From Streptomyces sp. P3 (GTDB lineage: Bacteria > Actinomycetota > Actinomycetes > Streptomycetales > Streptomycetaceae): a DNA stretch of 64,000 bases. Both the position numbers and the translations under genes were made by a program. The stretch is taken from assembly GCF_003032475.1 (NCBI RefSeq), contig NZ_CP028369.1:8060001-8124000 (forward strand), read 5' to 3'. Position 1 is the stretch's first letter. Every line of letters begins with the position of its first letter. A model generated the notes under the pieces. The model was not told the DNA's origin. It saw only the letters and a program-made list of their open reading frames with translations, and made no database searches. Below, one piece after another: positions 18,417 to 25,827 of the stretch.

Positions 18417-19229
18417 TCAGCGGGTGTGCGGGTCGGGCAGGGTGATGGGCTCGCCCGGGGTGGGCCAGTGCAGCGGGACGCCGGCGGCGTCGAAGGTCTG
18501 CTGGACGTGGCTGCGGTCTTCGGTGTAATGCGCCCAGCCCTCGGCGTGCACGGCCACCACGAGGGGGTCGCCGAGCAGGCGGCGGGCCTCGACGGCCTGG
18601 GTCGCGGTCAGTGACAGTCGTATGTCACCGAATGCCTCGAAGCCGGCCGCGCCCAGGTGCAGCAGCGCCACGTCGACGCGGTACCGGCCGGCCAGGGCAC
18701 TCATCGCGTCCAGGTCGACGGTGTCACCGGAGACGTACACGCTCGGCGTGGAGCCGTCGTCGGTGTGCAGGAGGAAGCCGGTGACCGGACCGGTGACGTC
18801 CTCGGTGCCGACGGGCCCGTGACGGGCGGGGACCGCGGTGATGTTCAGCGGCGTGCGGCCCGGCTTCGACAGGGTCCGGGTCTGCCAGGGCTCCAGGCCG
18901 ACGGCTGCACCCCCGAGATCGGTGGCGCCGGCGACGGTGGTGAACACCTCCGAGGCGCCGGAGGCCACCGTACGCCCGGCGGTGTCGAGGTTGTCCTGAT
19001 GCCCGGTGTGGCTGACCACGACGGCGTCGAGAGCGGGCAGTTGTGCGGGCTTCAGCGCCGGGTCGGCGGTCTTGCGCACCAGGACCGGGCCGTCCTGGTA
19101 CTCCGTGCCGGCGGCGTCGAAGGTCGGGTCGGTCAGCAGCGTCCAGCCGGCCAGGCGGATCAGCGCGGTGGGGCCGCCGAGCACCGTCACGGTGTTCACG
19201 GCGCGGGTCACGGAAACGTCGGTTACCAC
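18417..19229 (-). CDS. metallo-beta-lactamase-fold hydrolase (UlaG-like)
   Basis: A 270-residue protein from a GTG placed five bases after AAGGAG; the reading frame stays open much further upstream but without coding features. The MBL fold is seen in TLLTDPTFD, the metal motif SHTGHQDNLD (usually SHDQHxDNLD), PARHGP, and VSGDTV. This UlaG/TatD-neighbour group includes lactonases and phosphodiesterases; the substrate is unknown. It is divergent from an HxlR regulator, which probably controls it. Confidence 0.85.
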   Translation of the reverse strand: MVTDVSVTRAVNTVTVLGGPTALIRLAGWTLLTDPTFDAAGTEYQDGPVLVRKTADPALKPAQLPALDAVVVSHTGHQDNLDTAGRTVASGASEVFTTVAGATDLGGAAVGLEPWQTRTLSKPGRTPLNITAVPARHGPVGTEDVTGPVTGFLLHTDDGSTPSVYVSGDTVDLDAMSALAGRYRVDVALLHLGAAGFEAFGDIRLSLTATQAVEARRLLGDPLVVAVHAEGWAHYTEDRSHVQQTFDAAGVPLHWPTPGEPITLPDPHTR

Positions 19230-19274
19230 AGGTACTCCTTGACGATCAGGGGTTGGCTCCCTCACTCTCACCGA

Positions 19275-19296
19275 GTTACTTTCTCTTGGGAAGTAC
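19275..19296. promoter_or_regulatory. candidate HxlR operator between divergent genes
   Basis: GTTACTT-N9-AAGTAC is an inverted repeat of the GTACTT/AAGTAC type bound by HxlR/HypR regulators. It lies 24 bp before the HxlR start and about 45 bp before the hydrolase start, so it could control both. Confidence 0.55.
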
Positions 19297-19319
19297 ATAC
19301 CTTCAGGTGAGGTGAGCAC

Positions 19320-19694
19320 GTGCAGGAAAGCGCGCGAGGCAACGTCCGTAATCCCGCCTGCCCCGGCAGGCAGCTGTTCGACCTGGTCACCGCCCGGTGG
19401 GCCGCCCTGGTCCTGGTCGACCTCATGGACGGCCCGCAACGCTGGTCCGAGCTGCGCCGACGGGCCGGCGGCGTCAGCGACAAGATGCTCGCGCAGACCC
19501 TGCGCGACCTCGAGACCGGTGGACTGATCACCCGCACCGTGCACACCAGCCGCCCACCGACGGTGCAGTACGACCTGACCGACCTCGCCCGCGGCGTCAC
19601 CTCAGCACTGCAGCACCTGCAGAACTGGGCCGAAGAACACACCAGCGACTACGACCACTACCGGCGCACCCACACCACCGACCCGGAGCCCTGA
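19320..19694 (+). CDS. HxlR-family transcriptional regulator
   Basis: A 124-residue winged-helix protein with the HxlR pattern: CPGRQLFDLVTARWAALVLVDL, GPQRWSELRRR, GVSDKMLAQTLRDLETGGLITR and YDLTDLARGV. A cysteine near the N-terminus (CPGRQ) is at the place used for redox or electrophile sensing in HypR/YodB relatives. The GTG start follows AGGTGAGG. It is divergent from the MBL hydrolase. Confidence 0.9.
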   Translation: MQESARGNVRNPACPGRQLFDLVTARWAALVLVDLMDGPQRWSELRRRAGGVSDKMLAQTLRDLETGGLITRTVHTSRPPTVQYDLTDLARGVTSALQHLQNWAEEHTSDYDHYRRTHTTDPEP

Positions 19695-19889
19695 AAAGGG
19701 CAGGCTCGGTGTGCACACGTCACCGGCTTCCGCCGTATGAGCGAGCGCCCTGAGCAGCATGAACTGCATGCAAAGCTCAGGGCTCGACTCGCCGTCGCTG
19801 ACGGTAGATGCGCAACGGCTTCTGACCCTGCTGATCGTGGTCGACGCGGGATCGTCGCCGTCACCCCGGTCTCCGTGCTCCCGTACGGG

Positions 19890-20002
19890 TACTCGCTCTT
19901 CGAGCGGCAGGTGGAGGAGAAGATCCTTCCCGTTCTGCGGGAACTCGGCATCGGCCTGGTGCCCTGGTCCCCGCTCGGCCGCGGCTTCCTCGCCGGCCAG
20001 GC
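19890..20002 (+). pseudogene. internal fragment of an aldo/keto reductase gene
   Basis: Codons read [19 protein letters not shown] then [17 protein letters not shown], the conserved core of AKR proteins. Nothing before or after matches the family, so only ~37 residues survive. The fragment ends where an IS transposase relic begins on the other strand. Confidence 0.75.
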
Positions 20003-20059
20003 CTCGTCGTCGATCTTCACGTGCAGTGCGGTCAGCGGGGCGTCCAGATCATTCGTCAC
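19998..20059 (-). mobile_element. N-terminal relic of an IS982-like transposase
   Basis: Reading leftward from a GTG, the codons give [19 protein letters not shown], matching the start of Streptomyces IS982-family transposases (LDxLLTALYVKIDD). After about 20 residues the frame enters the aldo/keto reductase relic. The element has been almost fully deleted; the junction is a breakpoint scar. Confidence 0.65.
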
Positions 20060-20122
20060 AGATCGATCTTGGACGCCCTGCCTTCGTTCCCAGACGCACC
20101 GTCAGCATTCGGAATGACTCGT

Positions 20123-21214
20123 CTAGTTCTCCAGACGGACCGGCATCAGCAAGGAGAAGGCGCTTTCACCGTCGGGCCGGCGGATCGCGAGCGGCGCCGT
20201 GGGCGCGCCCAGCTCCAGGATCAGCTCGTCACGGGCTCCGGCGGCGAGCGCGTGCAGCAGGAACTCACGGTTGACGGCGACGTTGCCCTGGTCGTCGTCA
20301 CCGTCGTCGCACACGACGACGGTCCCGTTCTCCGTCACCCTGAGCACACTGAGATCGTGCGGCTCGCCGTCCTGATCCCGCGTCTCGTTCGTGCGGACCG
20401 GGCCGGTCTCCAGAGCCTTACGGAAAGCCGTCGTGTCGACGTGGGCCCGGCGACCGGCCGGGACGTCGACGAGACGGCGGTAGTCGGGGAACTCGTGGCC
20501 GAGACTCCGACCGGCCGTCTGCCGGTCGCCGGTCTCCAGCGTCACGCGGTCACCGTCCACCGCGAGCCGGACGGGCTCCTCGCCGGTCAGCAGCGCCCGC
20601 ATCGAGTCCACGAGCGGAAGAGGCACGACGACCTGTTTCCGGTCCCCTTCGTGACCGGTCGCGGGCGCCTGTGCGACGGCCATCCGGTAGCGGTCGGTGG
20701 CCGCGAGGTGCAGGCCGTCGCCCTCGACGTCGAACAGGACTCCGCCGAGCATCGGCAGCTCCGCGTCCGTACCGGCGGCGAAACGCACAGCGTCCAACGC
20801 GGCCGCCAACTCCGGCGCGGGGACGGAGAACCGGGCGGCGGGGGCGGCGGTGTGGGATGAGGTCATGGGGTCTGTCTCCCTGCGGTCGAGTAGAGCTCGG
20901 AGCGTGGAGAACTCGACGCGGGCATCGGACAGCGCCAGCTCGAGACGGCGCAGGTGCGCCTGAAGCAGACCGCGCACCAGGTCCGTGTCGGCACCGGCCC
21001 AGCCGGCCAGCACGAGCCGGATGTCGGCCAGGGGCATGCCCGCCCGACGCAGCCGGGCCAGCAAACGGGCCTCCTCCAACTGCCCCGGCTCGTACCAGCG
21101 GTAGCCGCTGACCGGGTCCACCCAGGCGGGGCCCAGGACCCCGGCACGGTCGTAGAACCGCAGCGCGCTCACGCTCAGTCCACTGTCCCGGGCCATCTCC
21201 CCGATGCTGCGCAT
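20123..21214 (-). CDS. MerR-family regulator fused to a DnaN-like sliding-clamp domain
   Basis: A 363-residue fusion; the ATG was chosen because GGAG precedes it by six bases, and a GTG four codons upstream is the alternative. Residues ~1-70 are a MerR helix-turn-helix (IGEMARDSGLSVSALRFYDRAGVL, GYRWYEPGQLEEARLLARL) followed by a dimerisation helix to ~110. Residues ~120-363 resemble domains 2 and 3 of the DNA polymerase III beta clamp (AVRFAAGTDAELPMLGGVLFDV, LAATDRYRMA, C-terminal SAFSLLMPVRL). Clamp domain 1 is absent. The clamp part probably serves as an effector-binding or dimerisation module, not for replication (inference). A MerR-type promoter with a 19-bp spacer precedes it. Confidence 0.85.
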   Translation of the reverse strand: MRSIGEMARDSGLSVSALRFYDRAGVLGPAWVDPVSGYRWYEPGQLEEARLLARLRRAGMPLADIRLVLAGWAGADTDLVRGLLQAHLRRLELALSDARVEFSTLRALLDRRETDPMTSSHTAAPAARFSVPAPELAAALDAVRFAAGTDAELPMLGGVLFDVEGDGLHLAATDRYRMAVAQAPATGHEGDRKQVVVPLPLVDSMRALLTGEEPVRLAVDGDRVTLETGDRQTAGRSLGHEFPDYRRLVDVPAGRRAHVDTTAFRKALETGPVRTNETRDQDGEPHDLSVLRVTENGTVVVCDDGDDDQGNVAVNREFLLHALAAGARDELILELGAPTAPLAIRRPDGESAFSLLMPVRLEN

Positions 21215-21230
21215 CTCGTTCTCCACACCC

Positions 21231-21264
21231 GTAACCCTGAGCCCTCGACATGGTGGAGGGTCAA
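21231..21264 (-). promoter_or_regulatory. MerR-type self-regulated promoter
   Basis: On the minus strand TTGACC is followed, after 19 bp, by CAGGGT. The spacer holds the dyad CCCTC-N9-GAGGG. An overlong spacer containing a dyad is the hallmark of MerR-activated promoters. It ends 17 bp before the MerR-clamp start. Confidence 0.6.
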
Positions 21265-21287
21265 CCTCGGTGTGCCGGCGCCACTGG

Positions 21288-21452
21288 TCACATGACGTCG
21301 GCCAGGGGGTCGTCGTCCCCGTCGGTCGTCAACGCGGTCGGTAGCGGCAGGCCGTACTTGTCGCACAGAAAGCGGGTCTGGCAGTACCGCTGGGCCGCGA
21401 CCCGAGGACTCCCATGCCTCGTCTCGCCCTCTCCGACGAAGCGCCTCGGCAT
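21288..21452 (-). CDS. small ORF or gene tail of unknown function
   Basis: From an ATG, 54 codons encode MPRRFVGEGETRHGSPRV, then AQRYCQTRFLCDKYGLPLP and an acidic end (TDGDDDPLADVM). The composition is protein-like and the strand is the same as the upstream ArsR gene, but there is no good ribosome site. It may be the C-terminus of a lost gene. I recognise no family. Confidence 0.35.
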   Translation of the reverse strand: MPRRFVGEGETRHGSPRVAAQRYCQTRFLCDKYGLPLPTALTTDGDDDPLADVM

Positions 21453-21573
21453 ACTCGGACCGTTCCCGTCACGCCGAGCTCCCGGCTGACCCTGTCACCG
21501 CGCTCACCGTGATGCGCGGAGCTCTCCGGCGGGTGCGTTCCCGTCTCGCCGGGGTGCCCGTCCGGGGCGGTCG

Positions 21574-21924
21574 CTACGACGGCGGCTTCGCCTCCCCCTG
21601 CGCGGCCTGCAGGTCGGCGAGCAACTCGGCCTGGCCGGCCAGGACGCCGGACAGGATGGTGCGGGCGACCCGGAGGAGCTCGGCGACGTGCGGGCTGGTC
21701 ATCGAGTAGTAGACGGTGGAGCCTTCCTTGCGGGTCACCACCAGGTTCGCGCGCCGCAGCACGGCGAGCTGCTGGGAGAGATGGGCGGGTTCGATGCCCA
21801 CCTCGGGAAGCATCTCGGCTACCGCGTGCTCGCGCTCGCTCAGCAGCTCCAGGATGCGGATACGGGCCGGGTGGCCGAGGGTCTTGAAGAACTCGGCCTT
21901 CAGTTGGTACAGCGGCGTACTCAT
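21574..21924 (-). CDS. ArsR-family regulator, intact paralogue
   Basis: A 116-residue ArsR/SmtB winged-helix protein: FFKTLGHPARIRILELLSEREHAVAEMLPEVGIEPAHLSQQLAVLRRANLVVTRKEGSTVYYS. It contains no cysteine at all, so it cannot sense metals or persulfides through thiols. ATG start after GAGGAGG. It is followed by no transporter, yet an AATTGC-N8-GCAATT site lies upstream, identical in plan to that of the SulP operon 3.6 kb away whose own ArsR is truncated. It may therefore regulate that operon in trans. Similar proteins (PLYQLKAEFFKTLGHPARI) commonly accompany SulP genes in actinobacteria. Confidence 0.9.
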   Translation of the reverse strand: MSTPLYQLKAEFFKTLGHPARIRILELLSEREHAVAEMLPEVGIEPAHLSQQLAVLRRANLVVTRKEGSTVYYSMTSPHVAELLRVARTILSGVLAGQAELLADLQAAQGEAKPPS

Positions 21925-22092
21925 CGTGCCGTCGCCTCCTCGGCCCGACAGAACGGCCCCTCCGGCCGGGCCTCGGCGCATCGCATCCACCCACTCGTCG
22001 ACAACATGTGGCCCATCCTCGCGTGCGGCTCCGGCCATGCCGAACCCGCATGGAGAAACCGGATCGCCGCATCCGGCAATGACGACCTCAGG

Positions 22093-22112
22093 AATTGCCA
22101 ATATTAGCAATT
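22093..22112. promoter_or_regulatory. ArsR operator, copy 1
   Basis: AATTGC-N8-GCAATT, very AT-rich in a 72% GC background, inside a longer dyad (CTCAGGAATTGC...GCAATTTCTGAG). It is 169 bp upstream of the intact ArsR gene. On the minus strand GACCTCAGA precedes it; GACCTGCAG precedes the second copy. Confidence 0.82.
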
Positions 22113-22363
22113 TCTGAGGTCGCGTGAGGAGGGTGACATGAGGCGAACCGCGCTGCGCGGCACCGGCGTCGCCTGACTCACCTGCCCCGGCTGCCGCCGC
22201 AAGTGCGGTGACATCGCCGTCGGACCGAGTGGCGGATTCCCGCGGCCCGAGCCCGTCGGCCGGGCGCACCGTCGGCCGTCCGTCGCGCCGCTGTCACGCC
22301 CGCCGGCCACGGCGACGGGGCCTTCGCCCTGTGGCGAGCCGACGGGGTCGGGCGCCGACGGGG
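22113..22363 (+). other. gap with a 12-codon mini-ORF after the operator
   Basis: No full gene is seen. Directly after the ArsR operator a perfect GAGGAGGGTGAC ribosome site precedes ATG at 22138 and a 12-residue ORF, MRRTALRGTGVA, ending in TGA at 22174. The same frame continues with LTCPGCRRKCGD, a CxxC zinc-ribbon-like start, so it is either a leader peptide or a gene start broken by a stop. The remaining bases show no gene. Confidence 0.35.
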
Positions 22364-22777
22364 TCAGGTGCCCGGCGGGTTCTCGTCAGTCCATCCGGTG
22401 GTGCGCCACTCGTGGCGGCCCTGGACGTGCTCTCCGATTCCCGGGGCGTGCGCGGCGAGAGCGGCGGCCAGGTCGGCGTGCACCGGGATCGGCACCCCGT
22501 CTCCGGTCGGGACGAGGGAGCCGTCGGCGGGGATGGCGGCAAGCTCCAGGCTGCGTCCGGCCTCCGCCATGCAGCGCGCGGCTTCGGCGATCGCCGCCTG
22601 TCCCTCGGCCGACCAGCCGCGCAGCTCGGTCAGCTCGACGATCACCGGCCCGGTGCCGCGGGCCAGGGCCCAGCCGATGGCGCCGGTGAAGCGGTGCACC
22701 GCCTCCGGGCCGAGGCATCCCGCGACAGAGAGGATGCCGAGGTTCTCCCCGACGGTGTAGCGCCAGTCGATGGTCAT
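22364..22777 (-). CDS. STAS-domain protein (anti-sigma-factor antagonist-like)
   Basis: A 137-residue protein. The ATG follows AAGGGAGCTC; a longer reading lacks a site. Residues ~5-105 fit a STAS fold (LGILSVAGCLGPEAVHRF, GPVIVELTELRGWSAEGQAAIAEA, RSLELAAIP). SpoIIAA-like proteins are phosphorylated on a serine by a partner HATPase; such a partner is encoded just upstream in the same operon. It is last in the SulP operon. Confidence 0.75.
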   Translation of the reverse strand: MTIDWRYTVGENLGILSVAGCLGPEAVHRFTGAIGWALARGTGPVIVELTELRGWSAEGQAAIAEAARCMAEAGRSLELAAIPADGSLVPTGDGVPIPVHADLAAALAAHAPGIGEHVQGRHEWRTTGWTDENPPGT

Positions 22778-22825
22778 CGGGTGAGCTCCCTTGTGCGGGT
22801 TGCAGGTGGTATGCGTGACCATCGG

Positions 22826-23251
22826 TCAGAGGGGCAGGGTGATCCAGATGCTCTTGCCCCGGCCGTCGGCGTCCGCGCGGACCACCGCCGTGCCGCCCAG
22901 GCCGAGGGTGATCTCCATGACGGTGGCCAGACCGCCCGTGCCGGAAACGGCGAGCGCCCCGTACAGGGCGGGCTGGTAGGGATGGCGGTCATGGACGGCG
23001 AAGGCCAGACAGTCCGGGCCCGCCGCGTAGATCACGGTCATCGTCGGGGAGAGGTCCGCGGCATGGCGGACGCTGTTGGTGACCAGCTCGCTGAGGATCA
23101 GCAGGGCCGGGCCCACCGTGGGGTGACGCATCCCTACCCGCCATTCGACCAGGGCCCGCTCGGCCGTCTCGCGTGCCGTCCGTACCGCGGACGGTTCGGT
23201 GGGCAGCGTGAGCACGTGCCGGTAGGGCAGGGCTTCGAGCCGCGTGGACAT
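22826..23251 (-). CDS. HATPase_c_2 anti-sigma-type ATP-binding protein
   Basis: A 141-residue lone GHKL ATPase like RsbW/SpoIIAB: LILSELVTNSVRHA (N-box), VHDRHPYQPAL, and SGTGGLATVMEITLGLGGTAV (G-boxes), ending GKSIWITLPL. The ATG follows GGAGGTGTG and overlaps the previous stop (TGATG). It sits between the SulP operon genes and a STAS protein, so a partner-switching pair may be co-expressed with the transporter. Confidence 0.85.
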   Translation of the reverse strand: MSTRLEALPYRHVLTLPTEPSAVRTARETAERALVEWRVGMRHPTVGPALLILSELVTNSVRHAADLSPTMTVIYAAGPDCLAFAVHDRHPYQPALYGALAVSGTGGLATVMEITLGLGGTAVVRADADGRGKSIWITLPL

Positions 23252-23691
23252 CACACCTCCGCGCGGGCAGGGCGCAGACCTGTGCCGGTTCGGGGACGCG
23301 GGCTCAGCAGGACGTCGTGCGCGCCGTCGGTCCGGGTCCTCGGGGTGCGCCGGAGGGGGGCACCCCGCATGCCCTTGAGGCAGTGGGGGCGGGCGGCCTC
23401 GTCGAGGTCTGTGATCACCGCGGCGGGACCGGAGACGGTGACCGTCGTGCCGGTGCCGGGCACGCCACGGATCTCGTCCACTCGGTACGTCGCCGTCGCG
23501 GGCACCACCGCGGCCGGGGAAGGCGTACGCACGACCGGGCGGCCGTGTTCCACATGTGCCGGGTGGGCCGGATCACGGTCAGGTTCCGCTGCCGGGTGCG
23601 TCGGCCGGCCGGTGCTGCCGCCCTCAGCCGGCCGCAGCGCATCCGCACCAAAGACCCCGGCCACACGGAGGGGAACGGGCGGAGTGCTCAT
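23251..23691 (-). CDS. hypothetical protein in the SulP operon
   Basis: A 146-residue protein rich in proline, arginine and threonine, without a hydrophobic segment. It overlaps the SulP stop (ATGA) and the HATPase start, so it is translated as part of the operon. A central stretch (ATYRVDEIRGVPGTGTTVTVSGPAAVITDLDEAARPHCLKGMRG) looks folded; the ends look disordered. I recognise no family. Confidence 0.55.
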   Translation of the reverse strand: MSTPPVPLRVAGVFGADALRPAEGGSTGRPTHPAAEPDRDPAHPAHVEHGRPVVRTPSPAAVVPATATYRVDEIRGVPGTGTTVTVSGPAAVITDLDEAARPHCLKGMRGAPLRRTPRTRTDGAHDVLLSPRPRTGTGLRPARAEV

Positions 23692-25439
23692 CGCAAGGTT
23701 TCCTTGCTGGAGGTGTTGGAGGTGCTGGACACACCGGGGGCTCGGGGACTCCGGGCGGGAACGGCGCGCAGCACGCCGGCCGCCTCCAGGTGACCGCGGG
23801 CGGCTCGGATCGCCTCGGGGGTGGTGTCGTACTCCCCGCCCTCATGGCGCAGCAACTCCGTCGCGCCGACGGAGTCCAGGACCTGCCGATGGTCCGGGCG
23901 CACCCCGGAGGTGAGGACCGTGATGCCGCGACGGCGCAGTTTCTCCACCGCGTCCTTCAGGACCAGGGCGCCGGTGGCGTCCATCGTCGACACCCGGGAC
24001 ATCCGCAGGATCACGACGCGGACGTCGGCGACGTCGGTCAGCTCCAGCAGGAAGCGGTGGGCGGCGGCGAAGAACAGCGGACCGTCGATGCGATAGGCCA
24101 CGATGTGCTCGGCCAGCAGCGCGTGTTCCTCGGCGCTGTGGTCACCTCGGTCGAGCGGCACCTGGTCGAAGCGGGCCTGCTTGGCGACGGCACGCAGCGC
24201 GAGCGCGCCGGAGACGGCGAGGCCGATGATGACGGCGTACACGAGGTCCAGGGCCAGGGTCGCGACGGCGGTCAGGACGAGGATCAGCGCGTCCGAGCGG
24301 GTGGCCTTCGCCATGGCCCTCAGCGAGCCGACCTCGACCATGCGGACGGCCGTGGCCAGCAGCACGCCCGCCAGCGCGGCGAGCGGGATCTTCGAGACCA
24401 GAGGCGCCGCCGCGAAGACGATCACGGCGAGGACCGCCGCGTGGGTGAGGGCGGCGATCCGGGAGCTCGCGCCGGTGCGGACGTTGACCGCGGTACGCGC
24501 GATCGCGCCGGTCGCCGGTACCCCGCCGAACAGCGGGGCGGCGATGTTCGCCAGCCCCTGGCCGAACAACTCGCGGTCCGGGTCGTGGCGTTGGCCGACC
24601 GTCATGCCGTCGGCGACCGAGGCGGACAGCAGGGACTCCAGGGCGGCCAGGGCGGAGACCGCCACGGCCGGGGCCATGAGCGTCCCCAGGGAGCCGATGT
24701 CCAGGAAGGACAGCGAGGGCGCGGGCAGCCCGGCCGGCAGGTCGCCGATCGGTTTCGCCGCGTCCAGCCCGGCGGCCTGCGCGACCACCGTCGCCGCGAT
24801 CACGGCCAGGATGGAGAACGGAACGGTCGGCCTCCATCGCGCCCCGACCAGCATGACCGCGGCGACGGCGACGGCGAAGCCGAGCGCGGTCCAGTTCGGG
24901 GACTTCGTGAACTCCTCCACCGCCCGCCAGGTCACCACCAGCACCCGGTCGCCCTCGGGCCCGGGTACGCCGAGTGCGTTCGGGACCTGCTGCAGGCCGA
25001 TCACGCAGGCGATGCCGAGGGTGAAGCCCTCGACCACGGGCGCCGGAATGTACTGCATGTAACGGCCGGCCTTGAGTACGGCCAGCGCCACGAGGATCAC
25101 GCCGGCCATCAGGCCGACCGTCAGGACGCCCGTGGGCCCGTACTCGCCCACGATGGGCACGAGAACGACCGTCATGGCGCCGGTCGGCCCCGACACCTGC
25201 AGATTCGACCCCCCGAACACCGCGGCGAGCGCACCTGCGACGACCGCGGTCGCCAGGCCGGCCTCCGCGCCCAGGCCGGAGGAGACGCCGAAGCCGAGGG
25301 CGAGCGGCAGCGCCACGATGGCCACAGTCAGCCCGGCCAGCAGATCCCGGCGAGGGTCGCGCCGCGTCTCCGCCAGGTCGGCACGCGTGGGCAGCAGCGA
25401 AGTGATCCGGGCCCGGACCCGGCTCGTCTGCGAGGTCAT
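23688..25439 (-). CDS. SulP-family anion transporter with C-terminal STAS domain
   Basis: A 583-residue membrane protein. Residues ~25-420 contain 12-14 membrane segments with the SulP core (RRDPRRDLLAGLTVAIVALPLALGFG, GPTGAMTVVLVPIV, LLSASVADGMTVGQRHDPDRELFGQGLANI). Residues ~440-555 are a STAS domain (VAYRIDGPLFFAAAHRF, VVILRMSRVSTMDATGALVLKDAVEKL), which includes the usual S/T-M-D segment. SulP proteins carry sulfate, bicarbonate or other anions; no carbonic anhydrase or sulfate gene adjoins to decide. Translation is coupled to a truncated ArsR gene upstream by ATGA. Confidence 0.92.
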   Translation of the reverse strand: MTSQTSRVRARITSLLPTRADLAETRRDPRRDLLAGLTVAIVALPLALGFGVSSGLGAEAGLATAVVAGALAAVFGGSNLQVSGPTGAMTVVLVPIVGEYGPTGVLTVGLMAGVILVALAVLKAGRYMQYIPAPVVEGFTLGIACVIGLQQVPNALGVPGPEGDRVLVVTWRAVEEFTKSPNWTALGFAVAVAAVMLVGARWRPTVPFSILAVIAATVVAQAAGLDAAKPIGDLPAGLPAPSLSFLDIGSLGTLMAPAVAVSALAALESLLSASVADGMTVGQRHDPDRELFGQGLANIAAPLFGGVPATGAIARTAVNVRTGASSRIAALTHAAVLAVIVFAAAPLVSKIPLAALAGVLLATAVRMVEVGSLRAMAKATRSDALILVLTAVATLALDLVYAVIIGLAVSGALALRAVAKQARFDQVPLDRGDHSAEEHALLAEHIVAYRIDGPLFFAAAHRFLLELTDVADVRVVILRMSRVSTMDATGALVLKDAVEKLRRRGITVLTSGVRPDHRQVLDSVGATELLRHEGGEYDTTPEAIRAARGHLEAAGVLRAVPARSPRAPGVSSTSNTSSKETLR

Positions 25440-25660
25440 CGCGTGGCGACCTCGCCTTCCCGCAACTCGGTCAGCCGCTCGTTCCGTCCGGCCGGCACCG
25501 CCGGCTGCCGCGACAGGCCGGAGGGCTTCAGCGCGACGGCCGCGAGCAGGTCCCGCGCCCGCACCGGTTGCTCCTGGAGCAGCTCCAGTGCCCGTATCCG
25601 CACAGGATGCCCCGGCGTCCGGAAGAACTCGGCCTCGGCCTGGTACAGCGGAACGGACAC
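25436..25660 (-). pseudogene. truncated ArsR paralogue upstream of SulP
   Basis: 74 codons from a GTG after GAGGAG. The first half aligns with the intact ArsR 3.5 kb away (VPLYQAEAEFFRTPGHPVRIRALELL versus TPLYQLKAEFFKTLGHPARIRILELL). The recognition helix is altered (LSRQPAVPAGRN for LSQQLAVLRRAN, three leucines changed to proline or lost) and the wing and last helix are missing. It probably cannot bind DNA but may persist as a translational leader for SulP through the ATGA overlap. Confidence 0.75.
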
Positions 25661-25756
25661 GACTCCTCGGCTTCCCTGCGAACCCCGCCCGGAGGGGCGG
25701 ACGCGAACGGCTCTGCTCGTGGCTACCTGCATACACAACCAACACAGCATCTAACC

Positions 25757-25776
25757 AATTGCGAAATTTTGCAATT
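25757..25776. promoter_or_regulatory. ArsR operator, copy 2
   Basis: AATTGC-N8-GCAATT, same half-sites and spacing as the site upstream of the intact ArsR gene. It lies 97 bp before the start of the truncated ArsR-SulP operon. Confidence 0.82.
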
Positions 25777-25827
25777 CTGCAGGTCACTGTGCCGGTGGTC
25801 CCGACGGGAAGGGCGGGGGTGGCGGGG

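Noticed and set aside
22138..22240. Selenocysteine at the TGA before LTCPGC
   Set aside because: No SECIS-like hairpin was recognised and the surrounding frame has no known selenoprotein family.
23556..25754. Very long rightward open frame (732 codons) opposite SulP
   Set aside because: Low-complexity Gly/Arg/Asp product complementary to a clear transporter; no ribosome site.
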